DNA of 64,000 bases, from NCBI GenBank assembly GCA_963575745.1, contig CAUYUJ010003863.1, forward strand, positions 1-64,000, read 5' to 3'. The notes beneath the pieces are model-generated. The model was not told where the DNA came from. It saw only the letters and a program-made list of their open reading frames with translations, and searched no databases. This document shows, piece after piece, positions 32,314 to 42,698 of this stretch. Position 1 is the first letter of the stretch. Each line of letters begins with the position of its first letter. Both the position numbers and the translations under genes were made by a program. Source of the DNA: Prorocentrum cordatum. Taxonomy: Eukaryota; Sar; Dinophyceae; Prorocentrales; Prorocentraceae.

Positions 32314-32711
32314 TGAAGCTAGCAATGGTTAGCATTTTCTTTACTTTTCATTCGCTCTCGAACTCGCTACCCCCGAGATGCTCTCTCTGACTTCGGCCCG
32401 TCTGTCAAGAGAGGCAGGTGTGCCTCGCCCGTTTCGGCCGAAGAGCCAGTGGCCACGACCAAGCTGCTTGAACGCTTGGACGTCTGTGCTGGAAATCACC
32501 TCCTCCCCCTCTTCCCTGTGGGAGGGGGCAAGTGGCCTCCGTGCCCTCCTCATCCAAGGTGCAGTGGCACCCCCCCCCCCCCCTCCTTGCGAGGGAGGAA
32601 GAGGAGGAGGATGAGGAGGGGGATGGGCCCGAACGACTCACGCCAGGAGGTGAGTCGTACGGGCCCCTCCTCCTCCTCCTACTCCTCCTCTTCCAGAGAC
32701 GCAGGACTAGC

Positions 32712-35700
32712 GAGAGGAGGCACCTGTCAGACCCTCCCCACCGTCTTCGGGGGGCTCAGACTCCAGGAGCTCTACCTCTGGTTCTGAAGCGGAGGTCGAC
32801 TCGCCTGACCGAAGGTCGCAGCCTGCTCCCAAAAGCTGGGAACAGGACAAAAAGCCCTGGATCAGCAAGCTGGGCCCACCAGTGCTGAAGTCTCAGTTGG
32901 AATACGACCACTCAGGCTGCCCAATTTTCGCTCCGAAGGGCGGCGCTGACCACGCGAGCTCAAGGCGTTACATTATGGCTTTCGTTCCCCAGCTCACTGG
33001 TTTGAATACCTTCAAGGCTAAGGTCGGGGAACACTTCCAAATCATCACAGTTCGTGAGCTGACGCCTTTCATCATTGACAATCAAGGTCCCTTGGTTTCA
33101 GACAGTATTCCAGTCTTGGGAGAGCACGGATATCTCACTACCAGGGACGTCACGAAGATTCTTTGGCACTTTGGGCTCAACGCATTTCGTTTCAAGGACA
33201 TTCATTTGTTCAATGCGCGGTTTTACACCAAGGAGGCCTTCATTGGCCCAGAGGTCTGCCCAAAGAAGGAGAGGCTCCATGACAAATCGCAGATCTTTGC
33301 TGGCAGCTGCATTGTGGCCCTCCTCTTCATTGAGGATATGTTTGAAGATGCGGGAGATCTTATCACGGTGGAGTCTGGGAATAACGGAGCCAATGTAAGG
33401 TGCCATCTGTTATGCAAACCTCGTTTCCTGATGTGATCGAGGCAGTTCCGAAGATACGGCTCAAGTGTTTCAGTCCTTTGGGCCCTCAGCTCATTTCTTG
33501 GTTCAATCTGGGAACAATCTGGGATTGCAAGGGCTTTCAGTGGGCCCCCAGGTCATTTCTCTGGGGCTGGGATTACATTCTGCTCTCCTCAATTCGTCTG
33601 TCAGGGCCAAAGTAGTGGGGTCGATTCTTGCTCTTTGCCCACAGCCTCGATGTGACAAGTCTCAACTTGGGATTGCTTTGCGCTTAGTTTGGTCCTTCAC
33701 TTCAGTTCAAAACGGGCTTGGATGGGATTGTTAATTTCATCACGTTTGCCAGGATGATGACTTTCGGTTCAATCTGGGAATTCCTGGGATTACAAGTGCT
33801 TCATTCCATTGGGCCTTCAGGTCATTTCTCATGAGCTGGGATTGCATCATGTTCTTCTCAATTCGGTTGTAGGGGCCAAGTGGGGTTGACTCTCGCTCTT
33901 TGCCCACGGCCTCGAAGTGGCAAGTTTCTACTCGGGGTCGTTTGGCGCTTAGTTTGCTTCTTCACTTCAGTACAAATGGGTTTGGCCTGGGATTGTTAAT
34001 CTCACTTCGTTGGCCAGGACGACGACTGCCGTCCGATCCCTGATAAAGTGTATCTCTTATCCCTGTCTCACCATCTAATGGATCCACATCTGTCGGTTGT
34101 CTTGGTGTCCTGGTGCTTTTCTGTAGTCATTTTGGTTCAATCCGCTTACCTCGTTCTGCTTCAACCCCTTCTCAAGTTATCTGGGAACACACTCTCATGC
34201 TTGCCCCTCAGAGGGTCGTCAGGCCATGGAATTCAAAATCTCTCCAGTGTTGTGTCTTCGAGGCATGGGCATCCGCCTGCCCACGTGCACTGGCAATTGA
34301 AAGTTCCGAGATCGTTCCTGTAAATTCAGGTTCATACAATCCACGGAAATGCGTCACACTCCACATGTATGAGAAGGGGCGCGAATTCGAGATACCTCTC
34401 AGGCAGCTATGGAATCTCTTTGAGGAATTCTTCTCAAGTGAGGCATGCAAGAACCTTATTGGGATCGTGGGAATCGCAGTGCGCTCTATGTCTTTTGTAC
34501 AGATCAAGACAATGTCATACAAAGGCGCAGTGTTCTACGACAATCGCTGGTCGGACCCTGGGAATTTCATTTACACAGTCTGGTGGAACATTTGGGGTCA
34601 AATGGCCAGGTATCTTCAAAGACGACAGCCTACCAGGGCCTCGTCCAAATCCATGGAGGAGCTTCGCTCAGTCGCTGGTCGTGTCACCGATGTACAGAGG
34701 ATGGCCCGCGAGCGGTGGAAAAGGGAACCCGACACTTCTCGATGGCTAGAGCTTATTGGAGATTTGATGGAGCTTGGGTTGGGAGCGGGGTATGTTGACC
34801 CAGATCGGTTCTGGAACATAATTCAGGGGATATCTCCCATCATCTGCTCCATTCGGTCAATTTTGACGTTTGTCGATCAACATGGGTCTTTTGCTAGGAC
34901 CGGGAAAGACCGTCGCCTTTTTCGTGGCCCATGTGCACCCCATACTCGGAAGTTTGCCGTGGCAATGTTTCACGGAATGCAAGTGCACAAATTTAATGTT
35001 ACGGAATCTTCAGAGGTCTGGGTATCCTACCTAATTGCGGCCTCAGAGAACAGGCTTCAATACTAGTGGAGCCGGGGCATTTGACGCCTCACGGAATTTG
35101 CATTTGAGTCTGAATCGAGACCCCTTGGGATCTCCTCTCCCTCCTTCTGCCTACCACCTAGTGGATTGGCTGACACCAGGAGATGTCACTTGTGCGATTC
35201 TATCTGGGACCCGCTCGATCCATTCGATCTTAGGGATACCGTGGCTTCGCAACAATCCTTCCTTCCTCAGGATGCCTCTGAGTCTTTGGGCCTCGGCGTC
35301 TGTTTTCCTCCCTTGGGCTTGGGGGGATGGGCCCCTTCCCTCCCCATGTCCCCTGTCGGCTCCTGCAGTCTCGGGCTCAAGCTTTCGGTATGCTACATCA
35401 CACGGCTTCGGATCCTTACGTTATCTTTCAGGGGAAGCTTTGCAGGTCTAACCGCAAAGTCTGCTTCCTGTCTAAACGAGATCTTGAGGCACTTTCATAC
35501 TGCTCCCCGCTACTATTCCAAAGGGTGGTCAAGTTGCCGGCTCGGTTTCTTATACCGTCGGGCCTTGGTGGTCCTCATTTCACATATGACTGGTGCAAAA
35601 TCCCATTCTTCAAAGCCTGCCGGGACAGCGGCTATCATGGTCTGTATGTCAACGTTCGGGGTCCCGATGAAAGGGTTCGTAGAGTTCCTTGGACAGAATT

Positions 35701-36029
35701 TGTTGCGGGTCAGTAGCCGTTTCGCCTCAAATCCTTACTGGGGCCCTTGTCTGAGACGGCTGGGAAACCTCCAACTCCAGGGGATGGCTAAACGCTGCCT
35801 TCCAGTCAAGCTTGCTGCCAAGAAGCGTCTCAAGTGGACACACGGCTCGGGCGGAATGTGGAACTACTGCGAAGAGGACGAAGTCTACACCAAAGTATGG
35901 AATACGGAGTACTTTGACACGTGGATCGATCCCGATTCGGGCTGGCCTCACCCAGTTGTGTGGTACTTGTCCGACTACTGGTGGGATGGAGATTTCTTCG
36001 TGGAAAAGTGGCGTTGGAAGTACGGCTGA
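32712..36029 (+). CDS. Multi-exon gene of unknown function
   Basis: Four protein-like blocks in one direction are separated by frame breaks with splice signals. Block 1 (about 32712-33394) starts Ser-rich, then KPWISKLGPPVLKSQLEYD and FAPKGGADHASSRRYIM; it ends AAT|GTAAGG. Block 2 (from 34248, after CTCTCCAG) contains YEKGREFEIPLRQLWNLFEE and VFYDNRWSDPGNFIYTVWW; its end is unclear and it meets a stop at 35064. Block 3 (35432-35708, after TATCTTTCAG) has KVCFLSKRDLEALSYC and ACRDSGYHGLYVNVRG. Block 4 (35806-36029) ends DYWWDGDFFVEKWRWKYG then TGA. The intron 33395-34247 is phase 0 and 35709-35805 is phase 1, both GT-AG. A GTGAGT site at about 32650 hints at an earlier exon. I recognise no family. 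Two separate genes split at 35064 remain possible. Confidence 0.5.
33502..34029. repeat. Diverged tandem duplication of about 265 bp inside an intron
   Basis: TTCAATCTGGGAA at 33502 and 33768 start two units that share TCATTTCTC, GCTGGGATT, GGCCAAAGTAGTGGGG/GGCCAAGTGGGG, CTCTTTGCCCAC and TGGGATTGTTAAT in the same order up to about 33767 and 34029. The copies are clearly diverged, so the duplication is old. Confidence 0.85.
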
Positions 36030-37261
36030 AGGCCATTCCTGGGACTCCCTCAGACTGGATCTCCTGGTGTCTGCGGTGCATGGGCCTGCGGCTTTTGGAG
36101 GACTCTCAGTCTCTCTCAATCTCTCTTGCATGTATTTCTACGATGTTGGTTTGCAAAATACAAAAGGTTATAAACATTTCCAGCCAACTTGCGTTCTCCA
36201 TATTCGTTTGAATTCAACCATATTCCATATGCCTTGACATGCCTGGTGTGGGTTCTCACGGTTGGGATCTCATTCTGCTTTGACAGTTCATCTTGTGTGC
36301 CTCCGTATCTTCTGGGTTCATTGCGTGCTTGAGACATTCAGTTTATCTTTCAGATTCTCTTTCAGTGCATATCCGCCTTGGCCGCTACTCATGTTCAATG
36401 GGTTTCATGGGACTTAATGGAAGTTCTTCACCTCTTACTTACTTTAGACCTTGGGACCATGTGCTTTCAAGGTTGGGCCCCAATTGTCACTCAAGATCTT
36501 GTTAATCAAATTTGGGCACCTCTTTCATTATCTTTCATTATGTTTCTCATCTTCATTCAACACAAGAGAGACCTAGTGGTGGGATTCATTTGGGATATTG
36601 GACAGTCGGTCATTCATGATTTCTTTCAGTATCATGGGTTTCAATCCTGGGTTGGGCTTTACCTTTTCTTCGCTTCTTTCCTCTCCTGCCTCTCCTCCCG
36701 TTTCCCTCTTTCTCTACCGTGCGCACTTGGCGTATTGGTGGCTTCTCAGGTTTGTGTTTTGGGAGGACCGACCTTTCAAGGCGCTTCATCATCATCATCA
36801 TCATCCTCCTCCTCTTCCTCCCTCCTCCCTCCTCCCCCTCCTCCCTCCTCCTCCCCCTGGGGCAGACGCTGGCGGAGGTAAAACGTTACGTGGCGCGGAA
36901 CCCACCGCCACCAGAAGGGGGACGTTGAGGGAGAAGATAAGGAGGAAGGAGGGGGAGGAGGAAGAGACCATGATGATGATGATGATAATGATGATGATCT
37001 CTCGTTGGGTTGATCCTGTTCCTCCGTCCAGGGTGCCCTGGGTTTCTTGGGCTTCGATGGTTGCGCTATGGAAAGCGTGGCATTCCCACGCCAAAAAGCA
37101 ATGGGCATCCTGGGGTCTCAGGGTTGGGTTTCTTATGGAAGGTTTCTCGCCCGTTCAGGACGCTATCCTTGTCTTGGGGGGATTCTTGAGCTTCTTCTCA
37201 CAGGAGTACCCAATTGCTGTGTTTGTTGGGCTCGGCCTGAGGCCCGGGGGGCAGCAGGAGG
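36030..37261. other. No gene supported between the multi-exon gene and repeat C
   Basis: 36030-36770 is AT-richer mixed sequence, possibly the 3' untranslated region of the upstream gene. 36780-36860 is a TCC-rich tract and 36968-36997 an ATG/ATGATG tract. Frames overlapping these tracts carry no recognisable domain. Confidence 0.45.
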
Positions 37262-37504
37262 TTCTTGACGCTTCGCGTATCCCCACCAGCCCATCCAGGA
37301 ACGACGCCCAGACGCGTTGAGGTGATCAGGGAAGCGCGGGAGGCCCTCTTGGGCCCTTGATGGGCCCATAAGATGGTTCCAATAGGGCCCTAGGAGGGCC
37401 CTAGAGGGCCCCAAGAGCCGTCGGCGGATTTCCAGGGGAGAGGGTAGGGAGATGGGTTTGATTAGGAAACTGGAGGAGGAACCGCTCTAGACCACCTACG
37501 CCCA
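37262..37504 (+). repeat. Dispersed repeat C, copy 2
   Basis: Matches 24023-24480 from TTCTTGACGCTTCGCGTA to GACCACCTACGCCCA, without most of the G-rich expansion. The 345 bp that follow, to 37849, contain two related stretches with AGCCCCCCAAAGCTCG/AGCCCCCCCAAGCTCG and TAGTACCAGTTGGGGGTGG/TAGTACTGGTTGGGGGTGG and no gene. Confidence 0.85.
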
Positions 37505-37849
37505 GATGGCTGGTGGGACCTAGCCCCCCAAAGCTCGTCTAGTACCAGTTGGGGGTGGTTCACGAGTTGACAATTTAGCCCCCCCAAGCTCGCGTAGTAC
37601 TGGTTGGGGGTGGTGCCATTCCAATAGGCGCCTTGCGTTTGTGGCACCTCTTCGAGCCAGGTTCGGTGAGCTTGTCCGCCTAGGTTCGCGACTCCCCCCT
37701 CTTTGGGCAGGTCCTTCGAACCCATCTTCGTATCAACCAGTGTCTACGCTGTAGAGGGCTCGGCTCAAGAACGTGGGAGCGAGTCTCTTGTAGGACATCT
37801 TTGAGGTCCCTCCGGGCCACCATTCGCCCTCTTGCAGCACAGCTGCGTC

Positions 37850-40800
37850 ATGTCGACTCGAGGCGGGAAGGGTCTTGGCGGTGGTGGCGGTGGCAAGAAA
37901 CGAGAAGCTGCGAAACCGTCCAGAGGCGCCCTGACTATCGCAAACGTGAAAAAGCTCAGGGTAGGTGGTGAATTCTGTTGCGGCTTCTGTGGGTGTTGCG
38001 ACAGCGGTGAGGCCGTCGCTGATTGCCAGGTCGAGGTCTGCCAGAAGTGCTGGAAGCGCTACTTGGCCGCGCTCACCACCTACGGCGATATCAGTTTCGT
38101 TATGGAAGGCGTTCAAGACGAGGGCAGCACGATCCACGCGGAGTGGCAGGAGTCTGGACGGATCGAGGACGGGGTTATGCGCACGTTTTTCTCTAGCGAC
38201 GTGTCTGATTCCAAGTCCTTCGAGGTAAAGGTCACCAAGCCGATGATTGGCTTGGCCCGCCAGCAAGTCATTGCCGCCTTGGGCGGCCACGAGCCCGACA
38301 AGGTCGGCCTGCGGCTCGGCGACCTGGTGGATGCAGAGGGCAACGCCTTCAAAGGCGTCCTGGTGCCGAATCCCAGCAGGCCGTACCTGGAGGTCGATGT
38401 GTCCACCACGATGTCAATCACCAGGGACACGACGAAGTTGAAGGGGGGCGCGCAGCTCTTCGCGGACCAGGGCAAGAAAGCATTCGAGTACGAATGCAAC
38501 GATGCCAAGACGAAGAACTCCATATGAAAGCACGTCCTCACGAAGGCGAAGACCGAGGCACACACGCTCGAGACGCTGAAGGCTAAGGGTGAGAACTACC
38601 AGAGGTTGCTCGACTCCGAGAAGGCTAAGGGTTCTGCCGCATGTGATGATGGTGCGTCGTCGACGGGCGACGCCTCGACAAGGCCGCCTGATGCACCTAC
38701 TTCGGCACTCAGCCCAGGCCCGTCAACCATGAGTGCCCCTGCGTTGAACCCAGCTGCGCTGCGCGACTCCGTCACGCACTACAGCGGCGAGTACAGCGAG
38801 AACAAGAGGCAGAAGGCCACTTCAGGGAAGGCAGCACGGAAGTCCCCCGCAACGGCGGGGGCTACCCCCGAGAAGTCCGAGAGCTACGATCTCGTGCAGC
38901 GGAGGAAGGGGGCCCTCAATCTCGAGAGGTGCTGGAATGGGGACGCCATGGGCAGGGGGATCCGCTGGGCCAGGGATGCTGTCGCAGCCATCCTGGACAA
39001 GGCTATCCCTGGCGAGGCCGAGCTGGCTGATGAGCTCGATGGTCATCGCAAGCTCGCCGAGGCCATCTGCGGCTTGATGGAAAAACCAATCAAGAACATC
39101 AACCAAGATAAGCTCGACTCGTATCTCGTCGTCATCGAAGGCATGACCGAAGACGTGAGGTCCGCCGTCAAGATCGAGCTCTTGAAGACGAGATTCAGCA
39201 ACATGATCTTCGCGGGCAGTTGCACGGCCTCGGATTTATTTCGGGTGGCCGCCCCATGGAACACACTCACCGACACCGACGATGCAACGTTCAAGCCGCG
39301 CGACCCGCGCGTCTACACCATTGACGGTTCCAAGCAAGACAAGATCTCAATGACCGACTCCCTCATGATTGACGTGTATAACGGGCACATCGCGAACGGC
39401 AAGGCTGGCAAATCCAGCTTGAAGAGGCTATGCGTGGATTGGCTCGACTGGGTGGACGACAACGTCGTCGACGATGAGGACTACGACCTGCTCATCACCA
39501 GCCTGATCACCTCATGGAAAGCGCTGTTGAGTTTCATCAATCCGAAGGTCACCCAGTACGATGACGCTGTGACTGCGTTGTCGAATTGTGCAGAGAGCAA
39601 GCCTGGACAAGCGAGCCTTCGCCATCTCGCCTTGCTGATCAGGCGGCCTGCCGACTACACCGAGATGAAGGATGAGTATCACAAGTTTTACAAGAGGACG
39701 AAGGAGCTGCTGCCCACCGTCGCCATGCATGAGAAAAATATGAAGGAGATGACTGTAGCGGCGTTCGTGGATGGTGGGCACATGTTGGCTGCCCTCCAGA
39801 CAGTGGCGAAACTTCAGTTAGAGTGCCGGCCTGGCTCTTGGGAGGGCTTCGAGATCGAGCTGACTGCGAAGCTCGAGGAGTACGTGCACGGAATCACCGT
39901 CGACAAGAACTACGCGAAGATGGACAACACCACCCAGACGCAGAAGCTGTCCGAGGCGAAGGTGCTGTTGCAGGAAGCCAAGAAGAACTTGACTTCCAAG
40001 AGCTCTGCTTGGCAAATCGCCCTCAATGAGGTCGGAGACGCTGAGGCGGGCATCAACCTATGGAACGCGAACCAGGGGCTCGCGTCGCTGGCACAGGCTT
40101 TGACTGCAGACTCCCTCAAGGACCCTGCCAAGCGCCAGAGCGCAATCCCTGTCATTGACTCCGCCCTGGCTGCTGGAGGCCGGAGCTCCGAGGCGCGCGC
40201 AGAGAGTGCCAAGGCAATCCAGGCGAGTGTCACGGCATGCATCGGGAACCACTGCGAGAGTCCTGAGTCCACGGAGCCGTATGTTTGCATCTTGAAGAAG
40301 ATCCTAGAGGCAAAGTGGTTGACTGACAATGGCAACAAGGAGTTGACCAGCTTCGTCAATTTACTCGAGCGCTGGGGCCCAATAGTCGAGCACAAGAAGC
40401 AATGGGAAACACTGGGTGGAGACGACGGCAAGCGCTTGGAGGAGGCGTCGGCGAAGAACATCATGGTCTCCTTGCTGTCCTCCTTGGAGAGGGTGAAGGA
40501 ATTCATGAACGACCCCACGTAGGTCCCCTCTCTCACGATCGACTACGACCACGCCAGGAACCTGCAAAAGAGTGCTTCCCTGGTCTCGGCAGAGAACAAC
40601 AGCAGGGCCTTGATGCAGTTGTGCGACCAAGCGGAGCCCAAGAGCACAGGAGGCGCATCGAAAGATCAGCCGTGGCATTCGACATTGAATGCAGACGCGT
40701 CGGCGAAGGGCGTCATCGAGCTCGGCAAAACCACGCTCCTCAAGATCAATGCGTCCGAGTTCAAGAGTATGACGGATAGGCTGATCCACGCGATGGGCAC

Positions 40801-41065
40801 CTACAACGTGTGGTCCACGGTGATCAACTACACGACGGACGCCGCCCTCGTCGACAGGGCCCGCGAGATCAAAGCCGACTGCTTGGCCACGATGTTTTCG
40901 GCGAAGCTCATCCACGACCAGATCGAGCACGCGGATGCGCCGACGAAGCTCCGCAGGGCCGCGAACAAGATCAAGCAGAGCGTGAACTCCGCGGGAGTGC
41001 TCGACAGGATGCCCCAGCAGCTGCGCGACATGATGAAGAACATGTGCTCGCTCAAGGCGGCCTGA
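37850..41065 (+). pseudogene. Pseudogene W: 1072-codon frame with two stop codons
   Basis: ATG 37850 (MSTRGGKGLGGGGGG) opens a frame with no frameshift down to TGA 41063, interrupted only by TGA at 38525 and TAG at 40520. Between the stops the codons remain protein-like (KAKTEAHTLETLKAKGENY after the first, LTIDYDHARNLQKSASLVS after the second), so all three pieces belong to one protein. The N-terminus is Gly/Lys-rich, followed by a Cys cluster FCCGFCGCCDSGEAV...VCQKCWKRYL that could bind zinc. The middle and C-terminal parts are largely helical (LVVIEGMTEDVRSAV, LSEAKVLLQEAKKNL). No family recognised. Either a young pseudogene or a gene whose stops are read through or edited. Confidence 0.6.
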
Positions 41066-41467
41066 GCGGAGCCGCGGAGCACGGCATGCCGCGGCAGGTT
41101 CGCGGGCCCGACGGCCCTGGAGCACAGGAGCCCCAGCAGGTGTGCGGCCTCAAGATGCGCGCCTTCGTCAAGGCCTGCCGACGTGGACCAGCGGGGGAAG
41201 GGCTGATGAGGAGAGGAGCGAGGACAACGATGACGAGAATGACGATGGCGATGATCATGAAAAGGATGAGGAGAGGGAGGATGAGGAAGATGAGGAGGAG
41301 TCAATGGTCCAAGACGCCTGCGGCGAATCACCGCCGCCCCGCCTTTTGGAAGTGCCTGGGTGGCTGGACGTCGTGGCCAGAGCTCGGCCAAGCAATCGGA
41401 CTATTGTTTCCCCTGCCGTTGTGGAGTGCGCAGAGTACGCAGTGGAGGGATTGGCACCGTGCCATGC
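41066..41467. other. Downstream region of pseudogene W
   Basis: GC-rich start, then a GAGGATGAGGAAGATGAGG-type tract near 41200-41310 and mixed sequence. No gene seen. Confidence 0.4.
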
Positions 41468-42245
41468 CCTCATCCTCCTCCCTCTTCCTCTTCCTCCTCC
41501 CTCCTCCTCCTCCTCCTCCTCCTCCCCTCCTCCTCCTCCCCTACTCCTCCTCCCCCCCCTCCTCCTCCTCATCCTCCTCCTCCTCCTCCTTCTCCTCCTC
41601 CTCATCCTCCTCCTCCTCCTCCTCCTCCCTCGTCTCCAACCCCGTCCCTTCTCCACGTTCACCTCTTTCCACATTTCTCCACCGCCGCCTTCTCCTCAGC
41701 CGTATTGTTTTCTTCAACGTTCCTTCCTCCATCTCTGTCTTTCCCCCCTTCCACCTCCGCCTCACTCCGCCCCCACCCCCATCGACGCGTATTCCCCCAT
41801 CGTTGTTCTTATCCTGCCACCGCCGCCTCCCTCAAGTTCCACCATCGACCTCGATTTCTCTCTGCCTCTACGTCCTCCCCCCTTCCGTCTCGTCATCGCC
41901 TCATTTGCCCCACCTCTGACTCCTTCCTGTCTGCCTCGTCCTCCTCTTCTGCCCCCAGTACGCCCGTCCTCCTCTCCCCTCCTCCTCCTCCCGCCTCCCC
42001 TCCTCCCCACCCCACCCTCCTCCCTCCTCTCCTTCCTCCTCCCCTCCCTCGCCCCCTCCCTCCTCCCCTCCTCCTCCTCCTCCCCTCCTCCTCCTCCCCA
42101 CCCCTCCGCTTCCTCCTCCTCTTCCTCCTCCTCCTCCTCCTTTTCCTCCTCCTCCCTCCTCCTCCTCCTCCTTCTCCTCCTCCTCCCTCCTCCGCCTCCT
42201 CCTCCTCCTCCTCCCCTCCTCCTCCCTCCTCCCTCCTCCCCTCGT
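41468..42245 (+). repeat. 780-bp polypyrimidine tract
   Basis: The plus strand is almost all C and T, mostly CCTCCTCCT with TTC and CCC variants; long purine-free runs occur at 41468-41640 and 41925-42240. A mirror-repeat polypyrimidine tract of this size can form triplex DNA. Confidence 0.95.
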
Positions 42246-42698
42246 GAGCCTCCGTTGCCATTTTGGGTTAGACCGCTACTGTGGGAGTGTGGGATCGAGC
42301 GCTGCGATACGCGGCGCGCATCCTGGCGCGCGACTTGCTGGTTTTGTGCGCGCCCAGCCCGCGCGCGGCTTGCAAGTCGGCGGGGTCAGCCCTGCCGACG
42401 GCGAATGTCGCTGAAACGTTTCGGTTATTGTTTGGCCAAGGCCATGTGTTGCCGCGGGGGCCTCGATGCGGGGTCCCGAGTTTGCGCGTGAACATATTGT
42501 ATTGCGGCGGTCGAAACTTGCCTTGCGCTCTGTACTTGTCCCGAAAAGTGGGGGTACTGTGGATAGTACTTTTGCGCGGCACACTGATGGGTGCTCGAAT
42601 TTGCAGGGTACTTTGGGTGTGTACCTTAGATCATATCTCAAACCCTACTTTGCCTGTTTTCTTCATTTCCTCTCTGTAGCAGGACCGCCTTGTCACAA
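42246..42698. repeat. Unique flank plus segment inverted relative to 17.38-17.7 kb
   Basis: After a spliced-leader-like stretch at 42252-42272 the sequence is mixed. It includes CATATTGTATTGCGG and GTACTTTGGG motifs shared with the 27.5-28.3 kb region. The last 85 bp are the reverse complement of 17379-17460. No gene is supported. Confidence 0.6.

Noticed and set aside
31474-32325. Poly-Asp minus-strand and poly-Arg plus-strand ORFs
   Set aside because: They are readings of the TCG microsatellite; no codon or domain evidence.
36378-37320. Hydrophobic ORFs of 167 and 240 codons
   Set aside because: They run into TCC and ATG repeat tracts and into repeat C; sequence character changes at each tract, so no single protein is supported.
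24023-37504. Repeat C copies as LTRs of one 13-kb element
   Set aside because: They are too diverged from each other, and the interior holds a host-like HU gene and no retroelement coding region.
37700-37730. tRNA gene (B-box-like GGTTCGAAGG on the minus strand)
   Set aside because: No A box at the right distance and no cloverleaf could be drawn.
41142-42491. A 449-codon Pro/Ser/Leu-rich ORF
   Set aside because: It is the polypyrimidine tract read as protein.
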